This document shows positions 41,525 through 54,540 of a DNA stretch of 64,000 nucleotides, piece after piece (position 1 is the first letter of the stretch; every line of letters begins with the position of its first letter). Both the position numbers and the translations under genes were made by a program. Location of the stretch: contig NW_027254970.1 of the NCBI RefSeq assembly GCF_042242105.1, forward strand, positions 60,006-124,005. Direction: 5' to 3'. The notes below the pieces were generated by a model. That model was given only the letters and a program-made list of their open reading frames with translations, did no database searches and was not told where the DNA came from. Source of the stretch: Pempheris klunzingeri (taxonomy: Eukaryota > Chordata > Actinopteri > Acropomatiformes > Pempheridae).

Positions 41525-44500
41525 TCTGACTGTGGAAGGACGTAAGCTGTGAGGAATGTCTCACCCACTTTCAACACCCCTCACCCTTTTCTTCTAAACA
41601 CACAACATCCCTCCTCCCAGCAGCGTCTGCCTCTGTTTCTCCGGGTTGAAATGTTGAGGACAGGATTATACATGAAGCACACTCTACCATAAACATACAG
41701 AACGTGTATCTAAACAAATGTGTTTAAACTTACATTCACAATTAGCTTACTGTCCCCAAATATGCAAAAGTTCGTCTCTCAGACCTTCCACACATACACG
41801 CTAGAAAACATGACGACGGCTGCCTGACAGGAAGAGGAGGTCCTTTGTTCAATTTGGCTGGACAACATGAAAAAGACAAAAAAAAACGGTGCATGTGACC
41901 ACTTAATGAGAACTGCTTAATGAGAACAGGACAAAGGATGGCGAATACAGTACTTACGTACAAAACAAGTTTGCTTTTCTAATGAATGCCTTGTAGTGTC
42001 TACAAATTTTCAAACTTCAGATTTCAAGTAGCTCCCTCTGGATTATAATTTTTTTTTTGAAACCATACTCTTTAAAACCCGTAAACAGAGTTTGATGTGT
42101 GAGATCATTGGTGTTCCCCTTTAATAGAAACCATTAAGGGAGATGCTGGCTGTACTTTCTTAATGCAGAGCTATTTAGCAGACAAACACTCAGACTGCTT
42201 TCGTAATTTTTATGTAGACCTACTTAAGGCTAGGAGTGCACTGTGGAGATGTATAGGAGCTGTGTAGGGAAAACAAATTAAATATACAATTAAGATATAT
42301 ACATACTGGATCGAACTCTGGGAGAGCAAACCAGACTCATTAAGACGCACCTACAAAATAGTGCTGCGGCCGATGAGATTTTTGCTCTCTCTCATTATAG
42401 AATATATTGTTATTATTAAACAACCTTTTGCATGAGGTGGGATTAGAGAAATTCTTGTTGAGAAGTTGAAGCCAAGCTCAAATTTTCAAGGTTGAATCAC
42501 ACTTGAGACCAGAAGTGGCTGCTCAGGATCCAGGCCAGGGAGGCAGCTCAAGTCAGAGAACCTAGCTGGAGCCCAAAATAGGACAGAGCCATTGAGACTC
42601 CCCCAGCCCAATTTATCACAGTGCACACAGCTCAGCTCAGAGCAGAGGACGAAAGAGAGGAATATCACACAGAATTATGCTTTCATCCGCCCCTGAGCCT
42701 CCGCTTGCAGTACAAACAGAAAGAAAAGTCGGACAGACGGAGGGAAGAGAGGAAGGAGAGGCGTGGTGGTCAAAACTAGAACATGTTATAGCACAAGCAA
42801 CACATTTGGATAAACTTAAAACATATCAAAGATTAGTAAGTAAGCAAGTCTTTGATTAATATTCCATGTGAATGAAATAAAAAAAAGAGGATGAATTAGT
42901 CATGGAGTGGATTGGGAATGGAGCTAATCAGGATTTGAATGCATTTCATGACTGCATTTCTGTTTTCTAAGTTTCCGCTGCTGCTACAAGATTATAAAGT
43001 GTGCATATTTACGGACACACACCGCCTCTGTTGAACTTTATTACAACGTCTTTCTCACTCACTCATGATTTATTCCTTTATAGCTACCCCTCTTCTACAC
43101 ATCCTCCTCCGGGCTCTTGTTCACACTGTGTCCTCCTCTCATCCCTTCCTTTTTCTGCCTCTCCCTCTCTTCCTGTGTTGCAGTGTGATGTCACCATCGG
43201 GGAGCTAATGTTCTGTATCCTTAGGGTGCTGCATTCCTCCTTTCCGACTCACACAGCACAAATGAAAGCAGAAGCTGAGACACGCATGCAGCCTGGATGG
43301 AGTCACCACCCACATCACCTCGGCAGTTTCGTTTTATCAAATCCTTTATTGAATCTTATCATCTTAACATCTGCGAGACACTCAAGGCTAACCAACTGAG
43401 ATAGTCTAACTGCCTTTTACTGGCTGACTAGACAGAAACACTAGTTTTTACTGGCAGCCCAATCAATGTTCACATCATGTACGACCTGGGAATGAGATAA
43501 TTAGTATAATATATGACATGTTAAATAAATGTGTTGGACACATTTAATTAACAGCTGTAGCCTCTTTACTCCAAATACTGAAGGTCCTGATTCGGAACTA
43601 TTCAAAATGTCGATATCATATAAGTTAAGGTTTAACTGTGGAGGAGAGAAAAAGATTCGTTAGTGTCTGAGCTAAACAAATCTGGGTAATTAGCTAAGCG
43701 GGAACTGGATCCGAAATGGAAGCGGCTATCAGAAACCATCCCTTCGGACTCTGCTGCTAACTCAGAAGAAGTGTTCAGCTTTCTGAAATGTCCTTTTTGG
43801 GACTTCCTGAGACAGCAAGCACCAAGATCCAAACAGGAAACTCTCCAAGAGATTATTTTTTATTTTTTTAAACCACAGAGGATTTGCTCATCTGGCTTGC
43901 TGTCTGTGGTTGATACACCCCACAGGCCACAGACACAATTTTCCATGCGGACATGTTCGTTGGTCACCATCAGATGACTGGGAAACAGAATCAGTTAAGA
44001 GCCTGAACTCAGCATTTTCCTGTGTTCTCTGTGTAAAAGATACTGCAGTAAAATTAGTTTTCAGGATGACGCTGGCCTCCTTGGAAATCACCACTGATGG
44101 AAAGTTGACTAATCTAAGAAAGGATACTGTGGAGCATTGTGTCTGAATACCCCTGCTGATAAGCACCTATAGCGTAATAACATGAGCAGGAAGGATGGAA
44201 AAAATGCCATCTGAGCAACCCCCCTTCTGTTCATGCACTTCTTCCTAAATATTTGTTTAGGGGGTTTGCTTTGGAGAACTATTCTGAGTGTACTTCCTAT
44301 GTTCACCATCCCTGAAGCTCCGGCTGGTGAATAGTAAAACACTCATTGTCGGTCGGTGGTGGAGAGCATGTCACGGGGAGCAAAATGAGACGCAGCACCA
44401 GGGTGAAATGGCCTCTGGCGATCCTGGCATATATGGAGCTTTTGATCCATAATAGTTTTCCATGAAGGCTTTCATCCTGACCTACTGAGCTTATTGAGTG

Positions 44501-44978
44501 GTATTCTGAAATGACCTCAATATGGCAAGAAGAAAAATACGTAGAACTCACAAGCTAGAGATGGAAGATACCATATCCAAATGTCAACTCGGTCAACATG
44601 AAACACCTTGTCTTGTTATCTTAATTTGAAATTTAGGATATTAAAGGTTATTCGCAGAGGTAGCGTTTTTGTTTTTTTAGACCCGATTCCAACCAGAGTC
44701 CTTTAACGATGAATCTGCCGATAGTGATACCCCATCCGATACTTATATCTACTTAAAATATAACCCAAATATATGTCATCCTGGCTCCTGTACTTACATA
44801 TTTTGGGTTTGAAATGACTGGTGCAAAAACTTTTGGAAAAGGTCCAGTGGATTATTACAAAAGTTTTTCTACCTAAAAGTCATCTAGACATGAAAATATG
44901 TAAAAGTAGGACTCAGGTCTAAAAAAAGTGGAGGGATATGATGGTCCATTTAGATCAGTATAACAACCTCTGGTATAG

Positions 44979-45305
44979 AGCTGAAATAATTGGCTGATGG
45001 ACTGATTAATCAATCAACCAAAAATCAATTGGTAGCTATTTTGTTAATTGATTAATCATTGAAGTCATTTTTGAAGCAAAAACACCAACTAACTTCCAGC
45101 TTCCAATATGTGAGAATTTGCTGCTTTAATCAGTTTTACATTCATTTATTATGTTTGGGTTTTGGACTGTTGGCCAGACAAAACGAGACACATGAAGACC
45201 TAACACTGAGTTTTGATTAACTGTGATGGACATTTTTCACTACTTTCTTACATTTTATAAAACCGAACAAGCAATCAAGAAATGACAAAACCACCTGGCT
45301 GGTAA
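44979..45305. mobile_element. Family B MITE-like repeat
   Basis: Starts near AGCTGAAATAATTGGCTGAT, contains ATTGGTAGCTATTTTGTTAA and GGGTTTTGGACTGTTGGCCA, and ends near CTGGTAATCAT. Same family as 26194-26494 and 52420-52747. Confidence 0.6.
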
Positions 45306-46895
45306 TCATATTTACATTAATATATCTGTCTGCATATTTTGTTGTGTTTAACTCATTCTACTGTACTACTATTGACAGATGGTTTAGAAATATATTAAAT
45401 TTTAGCTTGTTTATGTTCTAAATGCTTGGAACTCTCTGCAAAACATTTAATTATTTAATGGTTTGACTAGAGATATTCATCTTCAACCATTTCCCCACTT
45501 ACATTTCTGCAGGAATTCCCACTGTGTGTGGGCTCTTACTTATTGTCTGCATACTAAAATATCCAACCCAGAATCCACAGCACTTATATGTGTATATAAC
45601 GCCATTAAAACTACTTCCTTTAACACGGCTAACTTCACACAGTGTGGCTCTGGATTACATCACTTAGTGGAACCACAGTCAAAACCACACACGGATGTGA
45701 AGAGCAGACATCCTAACGTCTGCTTTTACACTAACATAGTCTAGATTGGGGATTTCCACAACATTTCCTCCCACTGCATTGACACTGATTTGTGTTTGTG
45801 TATACCACTGGGTAACACTTCCACTTCTGACCACCACCTGCAAACAGCTTGGTCAGCACTCAGCTGTTCAGCTACAATGACATCATACTTTCTCCTGTAG
45901 TAGCCACACAAACACAAACACTTTGCATGCACACATAAGGCGATGAAGATGTAGGAAAACATTTCATGCATCCTTATCCTGTTTGTGTCTTGCCTTTTAG
46001 CATCATCTCTCTCTGTGCCAGAGCACAATCACAAAAGGGAGTAACCCACCCAGTGGATGCATGGTTGACTTTTGCAGGATTGACGGTCGATGCTGGTGGT
46101 GCATTTTGCTATGGGGGACATGTCAAGACAAGGGAGCAAGCCTGGGAGAGATATGAGGGTCTGCGCTACAGTAGCCGAGCAACACAACAAGGGTGTGGTG
46201 ACTCGGAGAGAGGAATTTCCTCGGGACAGACAAATGTTTGAGCAATTATTCTAAACAGGCGAGAGGATAGACTTTTCTTGAGCAAATAAAAACGTGAAAA
46301 ATACTCTGTCGTTAGCATAAAAGTGGTTTTTATATATGTATATTTTGCTTTCCAGGGATCCCTGTCCAGAGGAAAAAAACATCCGATACCATCCTTTCCC
46401 TTTACTGGCCAAACAGGTTCCCAAAGAGAAAGAAAAGATAAAGTTTTTACAGCGGGTAAATATCGTCTGTCTGCCTCCACAGCTCAAGTCCATATGGTTT
46501 AAATACGTATTGAAGTATTTTATGGGTACAGACTGGGCTGGGTTTGTGTGGCAGGAATGCTGATATGATCCATATCTCCGACAGGATACTGCTGGAGAGA
46601 CAGAGAGAGGACAAACAGGAGTGTCCCCACTTTCTCACACTTTTCTCCGGCATTTCCAGCCACCAAACGTCGAAACACTAGAGTCATTCCGTTGGAAAAC
46701 TTCTAAACAAGTAACAGGTTTCAGCTGGCCGAGCTGCCGCTGCTGTCTCGGCTCATTAGCGTGTCTTCACAGATCGGTGCTCGCCTGAACTACTTTTTTC
46801 CTACACACCGCAAACTCGCTCGAACGGCTCCAGGCGCTTTTCGGCGCTTGTGAAATGAAGCCAAAGAGACAAAAAGCCACAGTTTGTTCTCTTAC

Positions 46896-47030
46896 CTTTT
46901 CCCACAGTGAGCTTTCAAGTGTCTGAGACCTCCGTGTTTCCCTCCCGCTGGAGTCCTTCCCGTGAAGCAGCTGTGGTCGGAGTGAAGGACCGAGGCAGCG
47001 GCCAGACTGCTACTCACTAGACCCTCCCAT
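46896..47030 (-). other. rhoc: Untranslated first exon of rhoc
   Basis: On the minus strand a GC-rich leader ends with GTGGGAAAAG followed by a strong donor GTAAGAG at 46895. It has no ATG-initiated frame of note. Rho genes typically have a non-coding first exon, and the start-codon exon at 34981 needs one. The transcription start (near 47030) is approximate. Confidence 0.55.
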
Positions 47031-47139
47031 ACTGCTGCATTCATGACCCCTCGGAACATTTAGCATTCATCTATGCCTGTGCTCGCTGGAAAACAGGGCT
47101 GCAACTGACAATAATTTTTATTTTTCTCAGATATTTTAT

Positions 47140-47595
47140 TTAAAGGTTCCATATTATATTCATTTTAAAGTCCATACTTGTATTTGGGGGTCCTACTAGA
47201 ATAGGTTTAAATGGTTTAATGTGCATGAGAGGGCTGCTGCAGTTTTTCCAGCCTCTTTCTGCACACTCTGTTTTAGATGAACAGGACAAACTGTGCTTTG
47301 CTTTTGCATTCACCATCTTTCTGTTACCCTGAGTTGGTTTTAGTGAGGAAAAAACAATGGCGGACACCAAGGTGGACTCAGGAGGTTTTCATGGGTGGAG
47401 ACAGTCCACCTACTGATTGGCTGGAGGATATGATCAACAGATCCCCTTGTGACATCATAAAGGGAGGTAAATCTGAATGAGGTGTTTTCTCACACATTTA
47501 CTGAAAGATGGAGCAGGGGAATAAACACATGGACTGGACACATTTATTTTGAGAAGGCATTAGAAAGTGCATTTGGCACAATATGGGAACTTTAA
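47140..47595. mobile_element. MITE, family A copy 2, beside rhoc promoter
   Basis: A 456-base element with TTAAAGGTTCCATATTATAT at one end and ATATGGGAACTTTAA at the other, clearly related along its length to 8944-9432. It begins about 110 bases upstream of the inferred rhoc first exon, so it could have displaced or supplied promoter sequence. Confidence 0.85.
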
Positions 47596-47609
47596 GTAAG
47601 AATAGCAAT

Positions 47610-48215
47610 GCTAATGTACAGAAAACAAGAGGGATGTTGCTTTACTATATATGGAAATGCAGAAAAATTCAAAAGTCATGAGAAGAGGTAAGAGCTATAA
47701 TCGAAAAGATTATTTCAAAACAAATCTTAGATGACCCAAAGCTTTTTCTGTTGGGTGTGTATCTGGAGAAACACAATTGAAGTAAAAATAAATAAGAATT
47801 TATAGATCTCAGCCTGCTCTATGCCAAAACATGTATTGCAACAGACTCACAGACTCAGGCACTACTCAGTGGATAAGATGGATGTTATCAAGCCTTCTGT
47901 TACAGAGGATAACTTATATTTTAAAAGCTACACAGCAGGTATTTGAGAGCATTTAGACGCCCTTCATTAATTATGTGAAGGGATTGGATCTAACAGAAGA
48001 GACTGACTGCAGACAGTGCAGTTTCCGATCTTCTAGAATTAATAATTTTCTTAAGAGGCCTACTTGTTATATTTTACACAAAGGAATTAGAGTACTCTGT
48101 TCTGTGTTTCTGTGTTTTTCAAAGCAGCAATCTACTGATGTTTATACACTATATGTATATAACATGTTGTATTTTATGTAGTTGAAAACTCAATAAAAAT
48201 ATTGTGGAAAAAAAT
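47610..48215 (+). mobile_element. L1-like retrotransposon 3' remnant
   Basis: Broken frames read like the C-terminus of an L1-type ORF2 (IWTPFINYVKGLDL near 47953-47995), followed by a tail ending CAATAAAAATATTGTGGAAA and a short A run. Stops and shifts show it is dead. It directly abuts the MITE on its left. Confidence 0.55.
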
Positions 48216-48229
48216 AGCAATACTAAGCT

Positions 48230-48560
48230 GCCCAAATAGTCCTTAAAGTACCAAAAGTAAAACAATTCATTATACAAAATGGCCCATTTCAGATTCATGT
48301 ACATTATATTATAGGGTTAGAGTTACTGATGCATTAATGTGCATGTCACTTAAATGTCACTGCTAGAAAAGGTGGAGCTAATTTTAACTGCTTTATACAG
48401 TACAGGGAGGCTTAATACATAATAATGTGTCAGTATTTGTTAGTTGACTAATATTTTGTATTGATAGTCTAAATCTGCAACGTAACTAACATGTCAAATA
48501 AATGTAGTTGAGTAAAAAGCAGTAAAGTAATATTGCATTCAAAATGTTGTGGAGTAAAAG
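48230..48560. mobile_element. Family C dispersed repeat
   Basis: Shares AGGTGGAGCTAATTTTAACT and AGTAAAAAGCAGTAAAGTA-type phrases with 34040-34765, and here lacks the nested insertion. Confidence 0.55.
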
Positions 48561-48889
48561 TGCAAAGCAGCATAAAATGGGGATAAGGCATAACAAGACA
48601 AGATAAAAACAGATATTTGTCTGCGTATGTACGTCTGTGTGTGTAAGTGTCTCTCTAAGAATCAGTGCAATTTATTTTTTATTTTTGTGAACTGTTTCCA
48701 GAACTGTCACACTACTGCTGACAATATTTACACTTTTTTCAGCTAAAAAAGGCCCCTGCATTAATGCTGCGTGTGGCATCCTGAGACAGAAATAGTCCAC
48801 ATGTTATCGAATATAGTGAAAAACACAGATTTGGCAAAGAGTATAAAACACATTTGAGACAGAGGGTCAAATGCATACCACACATTTCC

Positions 48890-49085
48890 ACCAGAGCACT
48901 AAAAGGGCGATTAGAAAATTCTCGACTGTACCTGAATGCAGCATGGTGCCCTCGCTGTTTGAGATTGCAGCGCCTCCACGCTAATGGCTGAGAGGATTTA
49001 ACCGTTACAAGGTCCCTCCCCTTTACGGTTAGAGAATGATGACGTCATTTTCATCAGGAGGTGTGTGCCATTTAAGTTGTCAGCA
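48890..49085. promoter_or_regulatory. Candidate conserved non-coding element with CRE
   Basis: Complex, moderately GC-rich stretch carrying a perfect CRE palindrome TGACGTCA (49040-49047) and balanced ATTA cores; no coding potential. It lies about 1.9 kb upstream of the rhoc first exon. Regulatory role is inferred. Confidence 0.3.
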
Positions 49086-50734
49086 TTAGTCGGGATTTCC
49101 ATTATCCCACCAGCAATATTTCTGTGTAAAATGTGAGATGAATACTTCGTTTATTGTTGCTATCATTATTATTATCATTATTATATAAGGGAGTGAACTT
49201 TGACCCAAGTGCTTTTCTCCCACAGTGCAACAGGAAATCACACTACAGGGATTTGAGCTTTTTAACATGCCATTCCCTCAATGAGGTCGTAAGTTCATTC
49301 ACCCTCCAGTGCAGTGCACTGTAAAAACACAGCAGCCCCAGTTTAAGAACATTTCAGGACCTTCAATATGCACATTGTTAACCCACAGTATTATTAGCAC
49401 TCACAAATCTTATCAAGTGCTCTTTTTAAAGTAAATCAAGAAGTTTTATTGTGCTCAAAAAACAACACCTAGCGGCAAATTTCTGGTGTTCTGGTTTAGC
49501 TTCTCATGGAGGGAAGTAGAAGTAAAACAAAGGCTTAGTTGTTGAGAGGCTGGATGCACAAACTGACTGTACAAACTGATGTAAGCCTACGTCTCTGTAT
49601 CCTGGCTCTTTGACAGTAATTTGGACATTTCTCTGCAGTTTCCATGGTAATACCCACATACTGTAGCATGAGGAAAAACGGTGCACAGTGGCACCTCCCA
49701 GTCCCATGCAACAGCGATGCTATTTCTGTAAGCTGTCTGGGAGCGGGAGCTACCGGCTAATGTGTGTTGATGGGAGAAAGATGAGTGTTTGAAGTGCAGC
49801 TGCAGTTCAGGGAGAACACAACCCCACATATTGGTTCACAACACACCCATACTCTCTACCATTCTCCCCTGTCCCTCTGTAAACTCTTATTTTGACACTA
49901 TACTACACGGTGCGTCATCTGATTCTGTAAATTTAGCTGGTTGGATTGTATGGAGACATCTACAGTGTTGAAATTCAGATATTTACTTGAATCAGTGCAC
50001 ACAGAGTCACTTTGGAGTCTAAGTGTCTTACAGCCCAATGACACAAGCACTTATTCCATGCTGAAATCAATTCATTTAAATGGAATTAAATCAGTGGACT
50101 GGCTCGTGGAGGTGAAACAGAATTGTGTTTTCACATGTAAACTCGTGCCTTTGAGATAATTCAACTTGACTGTGCAGAGGGACCTGGTCCAATATAGAAA
50201 CCAAGCAATAATATTAGCTGTGTCACACCACCCAATTTAAAACACCCTGCTCTGCCAGACTATAAAATACTCCACTAAAGAGAAGTGGCAAAGTTTGTAA
50301 TCCTTCGTTAAACAGAAGTGGATGGCACAAATACAATTTCTTGAGTTAACCGTTTGAAACCGAGACTCAAAGAAGTCATCACTATCAGTGAGCCTCCAGC
50401 TCATGAAAGTGGCAGCAATAAAAAAACATTTAAGTATTATTTACAGCCACATGAACCATGTCAACATTAACAACAAGGCTGTACTAACTTCACCAAACCG
50501 AACAACTCAGAAAAGCTGATATTGGATTAACTTCAGCATGTTTTATATTATTGTTAGAGTAGAAAATTTAACTGTTATTGTTACATGCTGACAAATAAAT
50601 CAGATGTCTGCCTTGAAGACCAATAAGAACCAGATCGTGAACTCTCCCCCTATTTACCTTTCAAGGCTGTTTGAAAGAACTCAATTTGTAAGTTGAATGA
50701 AAATGTTAAGTGTCAAGTAGTACACATTACATGG

Positions 50735-51085
50735 TAGAAAAATCCATCCATTAATGCATTATCCATATCACTTATCCTTCAGGGTTGCAGGGGGGCTGGA
50801 GCCAATCCCAGCTGGCATTAGGCGAGAGGCAGGGTCCACCCTGGACTGGTCGCCAGTCAATCACAGGGCCCACACATAGAGACAGACAACCACTCACAAC
50901 CTGAAGTCAATTTAGAGTCACCAATTAACTTAACCTGCATGTCTTTGGACTGTGGGAGGAAGCTGGAGTACCTGGAGAGAACCCACGCAAACACAGGGAG
51001 AACATGCAAACTCCACACAGAAAGACCCCAACCAGCCGAGAGGGCCAAACCCAGAACCTTCCTGCTGTGAGGCAACACTGCTTGG
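50735..51085. mobile_element. Abundant fish repeat with (ATCC)n-type end
   Basis: Opens with ATCCATCCATTAATGCATTA and contains GGGGGCTGGAGCCAATCCCA, TTGGACTGTGGGAGGAAGC and AACATGCAAACTCCACACAG, phrases of a highly repeated vertebrate interspersed element. It ends near GCTGTGAGGCAACACTGC. Class is uncertain (non-LTR 3' end or SINE-like). Confidence 0.75.
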
Positions 51086-51089
51086 TAGA

Positions 51090-52415
51090 AAAGCCTGAGG
51101 TGGAAATACAGTCACGAATTGTCAGAGGAAATTTTTGTTATTCAAAAATGGATTATAGAGTAGTACAGTAGACTCTGGTGTCAACATGTCACCATTATGC
51201 TGGATTTAAAGGCTGCTGTTCTATTCTTGAACATTTTTTCTACAGCTGAGATGACAGTGTGAGGACAGAGTGTAGGACACCTTTTCATATACCATTGTTT
51301 TGATCAAAAATAAATGAATAAGCACAGGACATACAGAATAACAGCATCGATTGTGGCGTCTAAAACTTTAGAAAGGACAAGCTGTTGATTAACACCAGCA
51401 CCGAAAGTTAGTTTTAGTTTCTATTTCTGATTCTATTTAGTTTCTGTTTCTGAGGGTGTTCTGACATCTCTCCATGCAAGATGTGAGATTCACAAACCTC
51501 TGAGTGTTTTTAATGCAAATTCAAAAACTTAACTGTTGCATTTCTGTTTTAGCTAAAAGTATCACTTTGAAAGGACTGCTTGTGTGTTTAAAGCTGCACA
51601 AACAAAGACCTGTGAACCCTTCATTGATTTAACAAAGTTTATATAACTCAGTATATGGTTAACTGTGTTTTCACCCTCAGGACACAACGTCACATTATCA
51701 ATAATAACTGTGTGTAACTTAGGCTTGGCATTTCTCATCTTTTTACCCACACTGGTCGTTATGGATCAGTGAACACAGAAAACAAGAGATCAAGCTCCAG
51801 ACTGCTACTGAGTCACCCATCGTGTCCCAGAGGAAGTTTAATCAGGAGAGTGGAGGTGGACTAGATGTCCTCGCTTCACCCTTACTGTACTAACACAGCT
51901 GAAATGTGAGGACACAGTGACACTTAGTGGTTGTACACATAGTACAACCTGCATGCACATCACTGTATCAGACAATCCTGTAGGCACAGTGAGGAACACC
52001 TATGACAAGGAGCAGAAGGAAATCCACCACAATAACCTGTCTGCTCTCATTCTCTTCTTTGGCTAAAATCATTATACAACCATCTGACAAGGTCTGGCTA
52101 AAAGAACAGAAACGGGATCTGGACTCTTTTTCCTCATTTTCCTCATAAATACTTTAAAGGAAAAGGTCCTGCACACTGTCAGCAATGAATTTATTAGAGA
52201 CATATTCTTTAAATTTATGCTAAAGTCACGGGCTGTAACAACAAACACCTGCCACCTGACTGAACACACATACATTTAAAGAAAACGCGTTAAAATGAGA
52301 CAAACAATATATGTCAAAATACTGTGTGTAGAATACAAATTAAAGTAGAAAATATAGATAATTTAAAAAAAAAAAAGATCAGATGTGCAGTGAAAAATAA
52401 TCACAATTAATCAAC
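51090..52415. other. Intergenic, no gene recognised
   Basis: AT-rich DNA without recognisable exons, repeats or RNA genes. Confidence 0.5.
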
Positions 52416-52419
52416 AACA

Positions 52420-52747
52420 GAGCTGGAATGATTGGCCGATTAACTGATTAGACGAGGAAATCTATTGGCAGCTACTTTGGTAATGAATGTCTTGTTTGAG
52501 CAAAGACTCATTGGTTCAAGCTTCTTAAATGTGATTTATTCTTGTTTTCTTTGTCTATCAAGGTAGTAAACTGAATATTTGGACTGTTGATGAGACGAAG
52601 CAAGATGTTTCAAAACTTCACTATGGGTTCTGGGAAATTGGGATGGGAATTTTTCACAATTTGCTGTTTTACAGACCGCATAACCAGATAATCATCAAAA
52701 TGATTAGTGGATTAATCAATAATGAAAGGGATTGTTAGTTGCAGTTC
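52420..52747. mobile_element. Family B MITE-like repeat, most complete copy
   Basis: Starts AGCTGGAATGATTGGCCGAT and ends ATTGTTAGTTGCAGTTC; contains ATTGGCAGCTACTTTGGTAA and ATATTTGGACTGTTGATGAG. The ends are roughly inverted to each other, as in non-autonomous DNA elements. Confidence 0.65.
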
Positions 52748-54255
52748 AAAAAGTGGATGGTCGTGGCAGATCAGATAGTAAAAAGTCTTTTCTCATATCA
52801 CAAAAGGAAAAATCTTCATAATTGTGAAGAACTAATCATACATCTGCAACAAAACATTCAAGTAAATAATCTGATGTTACACAACACGAGGCCAATAATT
52901 TATTGCACTCATGTAAAAATAGTGGAAACAGTTGTTTCTGGTAGTATAAAAAATCAAAGTGCATGCAGACCTGACCACTAGAGGGACCTAAAATCAAACA
53001 AATGTAACACCCCTCCTCTGTATGCCTTTCTGTCTTTATGATTGCATAATAATGAATATTCTTTATATAAGGTGTTTTAGGTGACTAATTTTACCAGCCC
53101 TGACATCTGATGAACCAACCCTACCCATTGCTCATGCTCATTCTCCCCTTCAGAGGATAAGTTTGGGATTTGTAAACTAGGCCAAAACTAAATAAAAAGA
53201 ATTACATTTCTCCACGAGACAACATTTATAACCACCGACCTCGTCTGCCTCCTCCTACTCTTGCTTGGAGCTGATTTTTCTTCAAAATAGTGCTATTAGT
53301 AGCAGAGAATGTGGGCTCACTGGTTTTCTCCTCTCCAAAGTGTCTTTTATCTTGGCTCCCTCTGGTGTCTTTTTCCTCGGTAAGCTGGAGTCAGTTGAGT
53401 AAAAGACACTGCTGGGAACAGAGACAGAGTGAGTGAAAATTCCCCCTGCTGCCTCTCATATAAAATGCTCCCAAATCGCAGCCAATGGCCAGCATGGATT
53501 ATCATTAATCATGAGTAGGTGTTGTCATCAGACTAAAGTGAGGAGGTCAGAGGAAAGAAGCGAGGGGAAAGGGGGAAGCAGGTGGGAAAGGAAGGGCGAG
53601 GGAGGGGTGAGACGGATGAATCAATGCAGTGTAGTCCCACTGGCAGCTTATACAAACAGACTGAATTGCTTTCAGTGGCCGTGCTTTGCACAGTGATGCC
53701 TCTATGGGGTTATAGACACACATCTGTATGGGTGGGATGTTGTCTGACTATCAGGCAATTTAAACCTATATAACTGTGAATCTGGGCTGGACAGACTTTT
53801 GTTCAGCAGACCATGTTCACAAGGATGAGCAAGTCGCCAAACATAAAAACCAGGAATTGAGGAGACCTTAAAAAGTTTAATCCCATTTCACTTGGGCGAA
53901 ATATCCAGCTGTGGCGCTCAAATATGTAAAGCTAAAGGAGTGCATCCATGCTTGTGTTTGTGCCTCTAATCCAGCTTATATACACAGAGCCACAGTATAG
54001 CAGGGTGTTGGATGCAGGGATGGGTTAAGGGCACAATATCTGTTAATACTTTTCAATGCAAGAGGAAGAGCAGTCTCTAAACCCTAAGAAACTATATGCT
54101 CTCTCCCTCTCTCTGTGTCTCTGTGAGTCTGTGCTATAGTACAGTATAAACCTGCATTTGCAGAAAACTTTTCTCTTCAGCTTCCAAATAGAGCCCTTTG
54201 TGTCTGATCCCATCCTGATAAGAACTAAAGCTGTTTACGAGATTTAGAGAAGGAA

Positions 54256-54279
54256 AGAGAGAGAGAGAGAGAGAGAGAC
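54256..54279. repeat. (GA)n microsatellite
   Basis: GA tract within a wider purine-rich stretch (54240-54350). Confidence 0.9.
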
Positions 54280-54360
54280 ACTAAGAGGGAGACAGAGAAA
54301 GATAGGCTGAAAAATGGAGAGTGAGAGAGGATTAGAAAAAGAAAGACAGAAGTAGCGACA

Positions 54361-54540
54361 GATATTCCTGTCCCTGAACCGGTAGCGCGGAACAACATAA
54401 TCCCGGATTTTTATGGGCGTTGTTTTTCTTGAAAAGCTTTTGGATTATGAGTGGCTGTTGTATCATAACGCCTGTATCTCATTGTGCTCTGGAGATTATA
54501 AACACGACCTCACTGCCCACGCAGCTCAGATGAGTGGAGC
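54361..54540. promoter_or_regulatory. Candidate conserved non-coding element
   Basis: Distinct island of complex sequence after purine-rich simple DNA. It contains a TTTTATGGGC motif like Cdx/posterior Hox sites, a GGATTATGAG (homeodomain-like) core and an evenly mixed composition, with no coding frame. Enhancer role is inferred. Confidence 0.3.
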
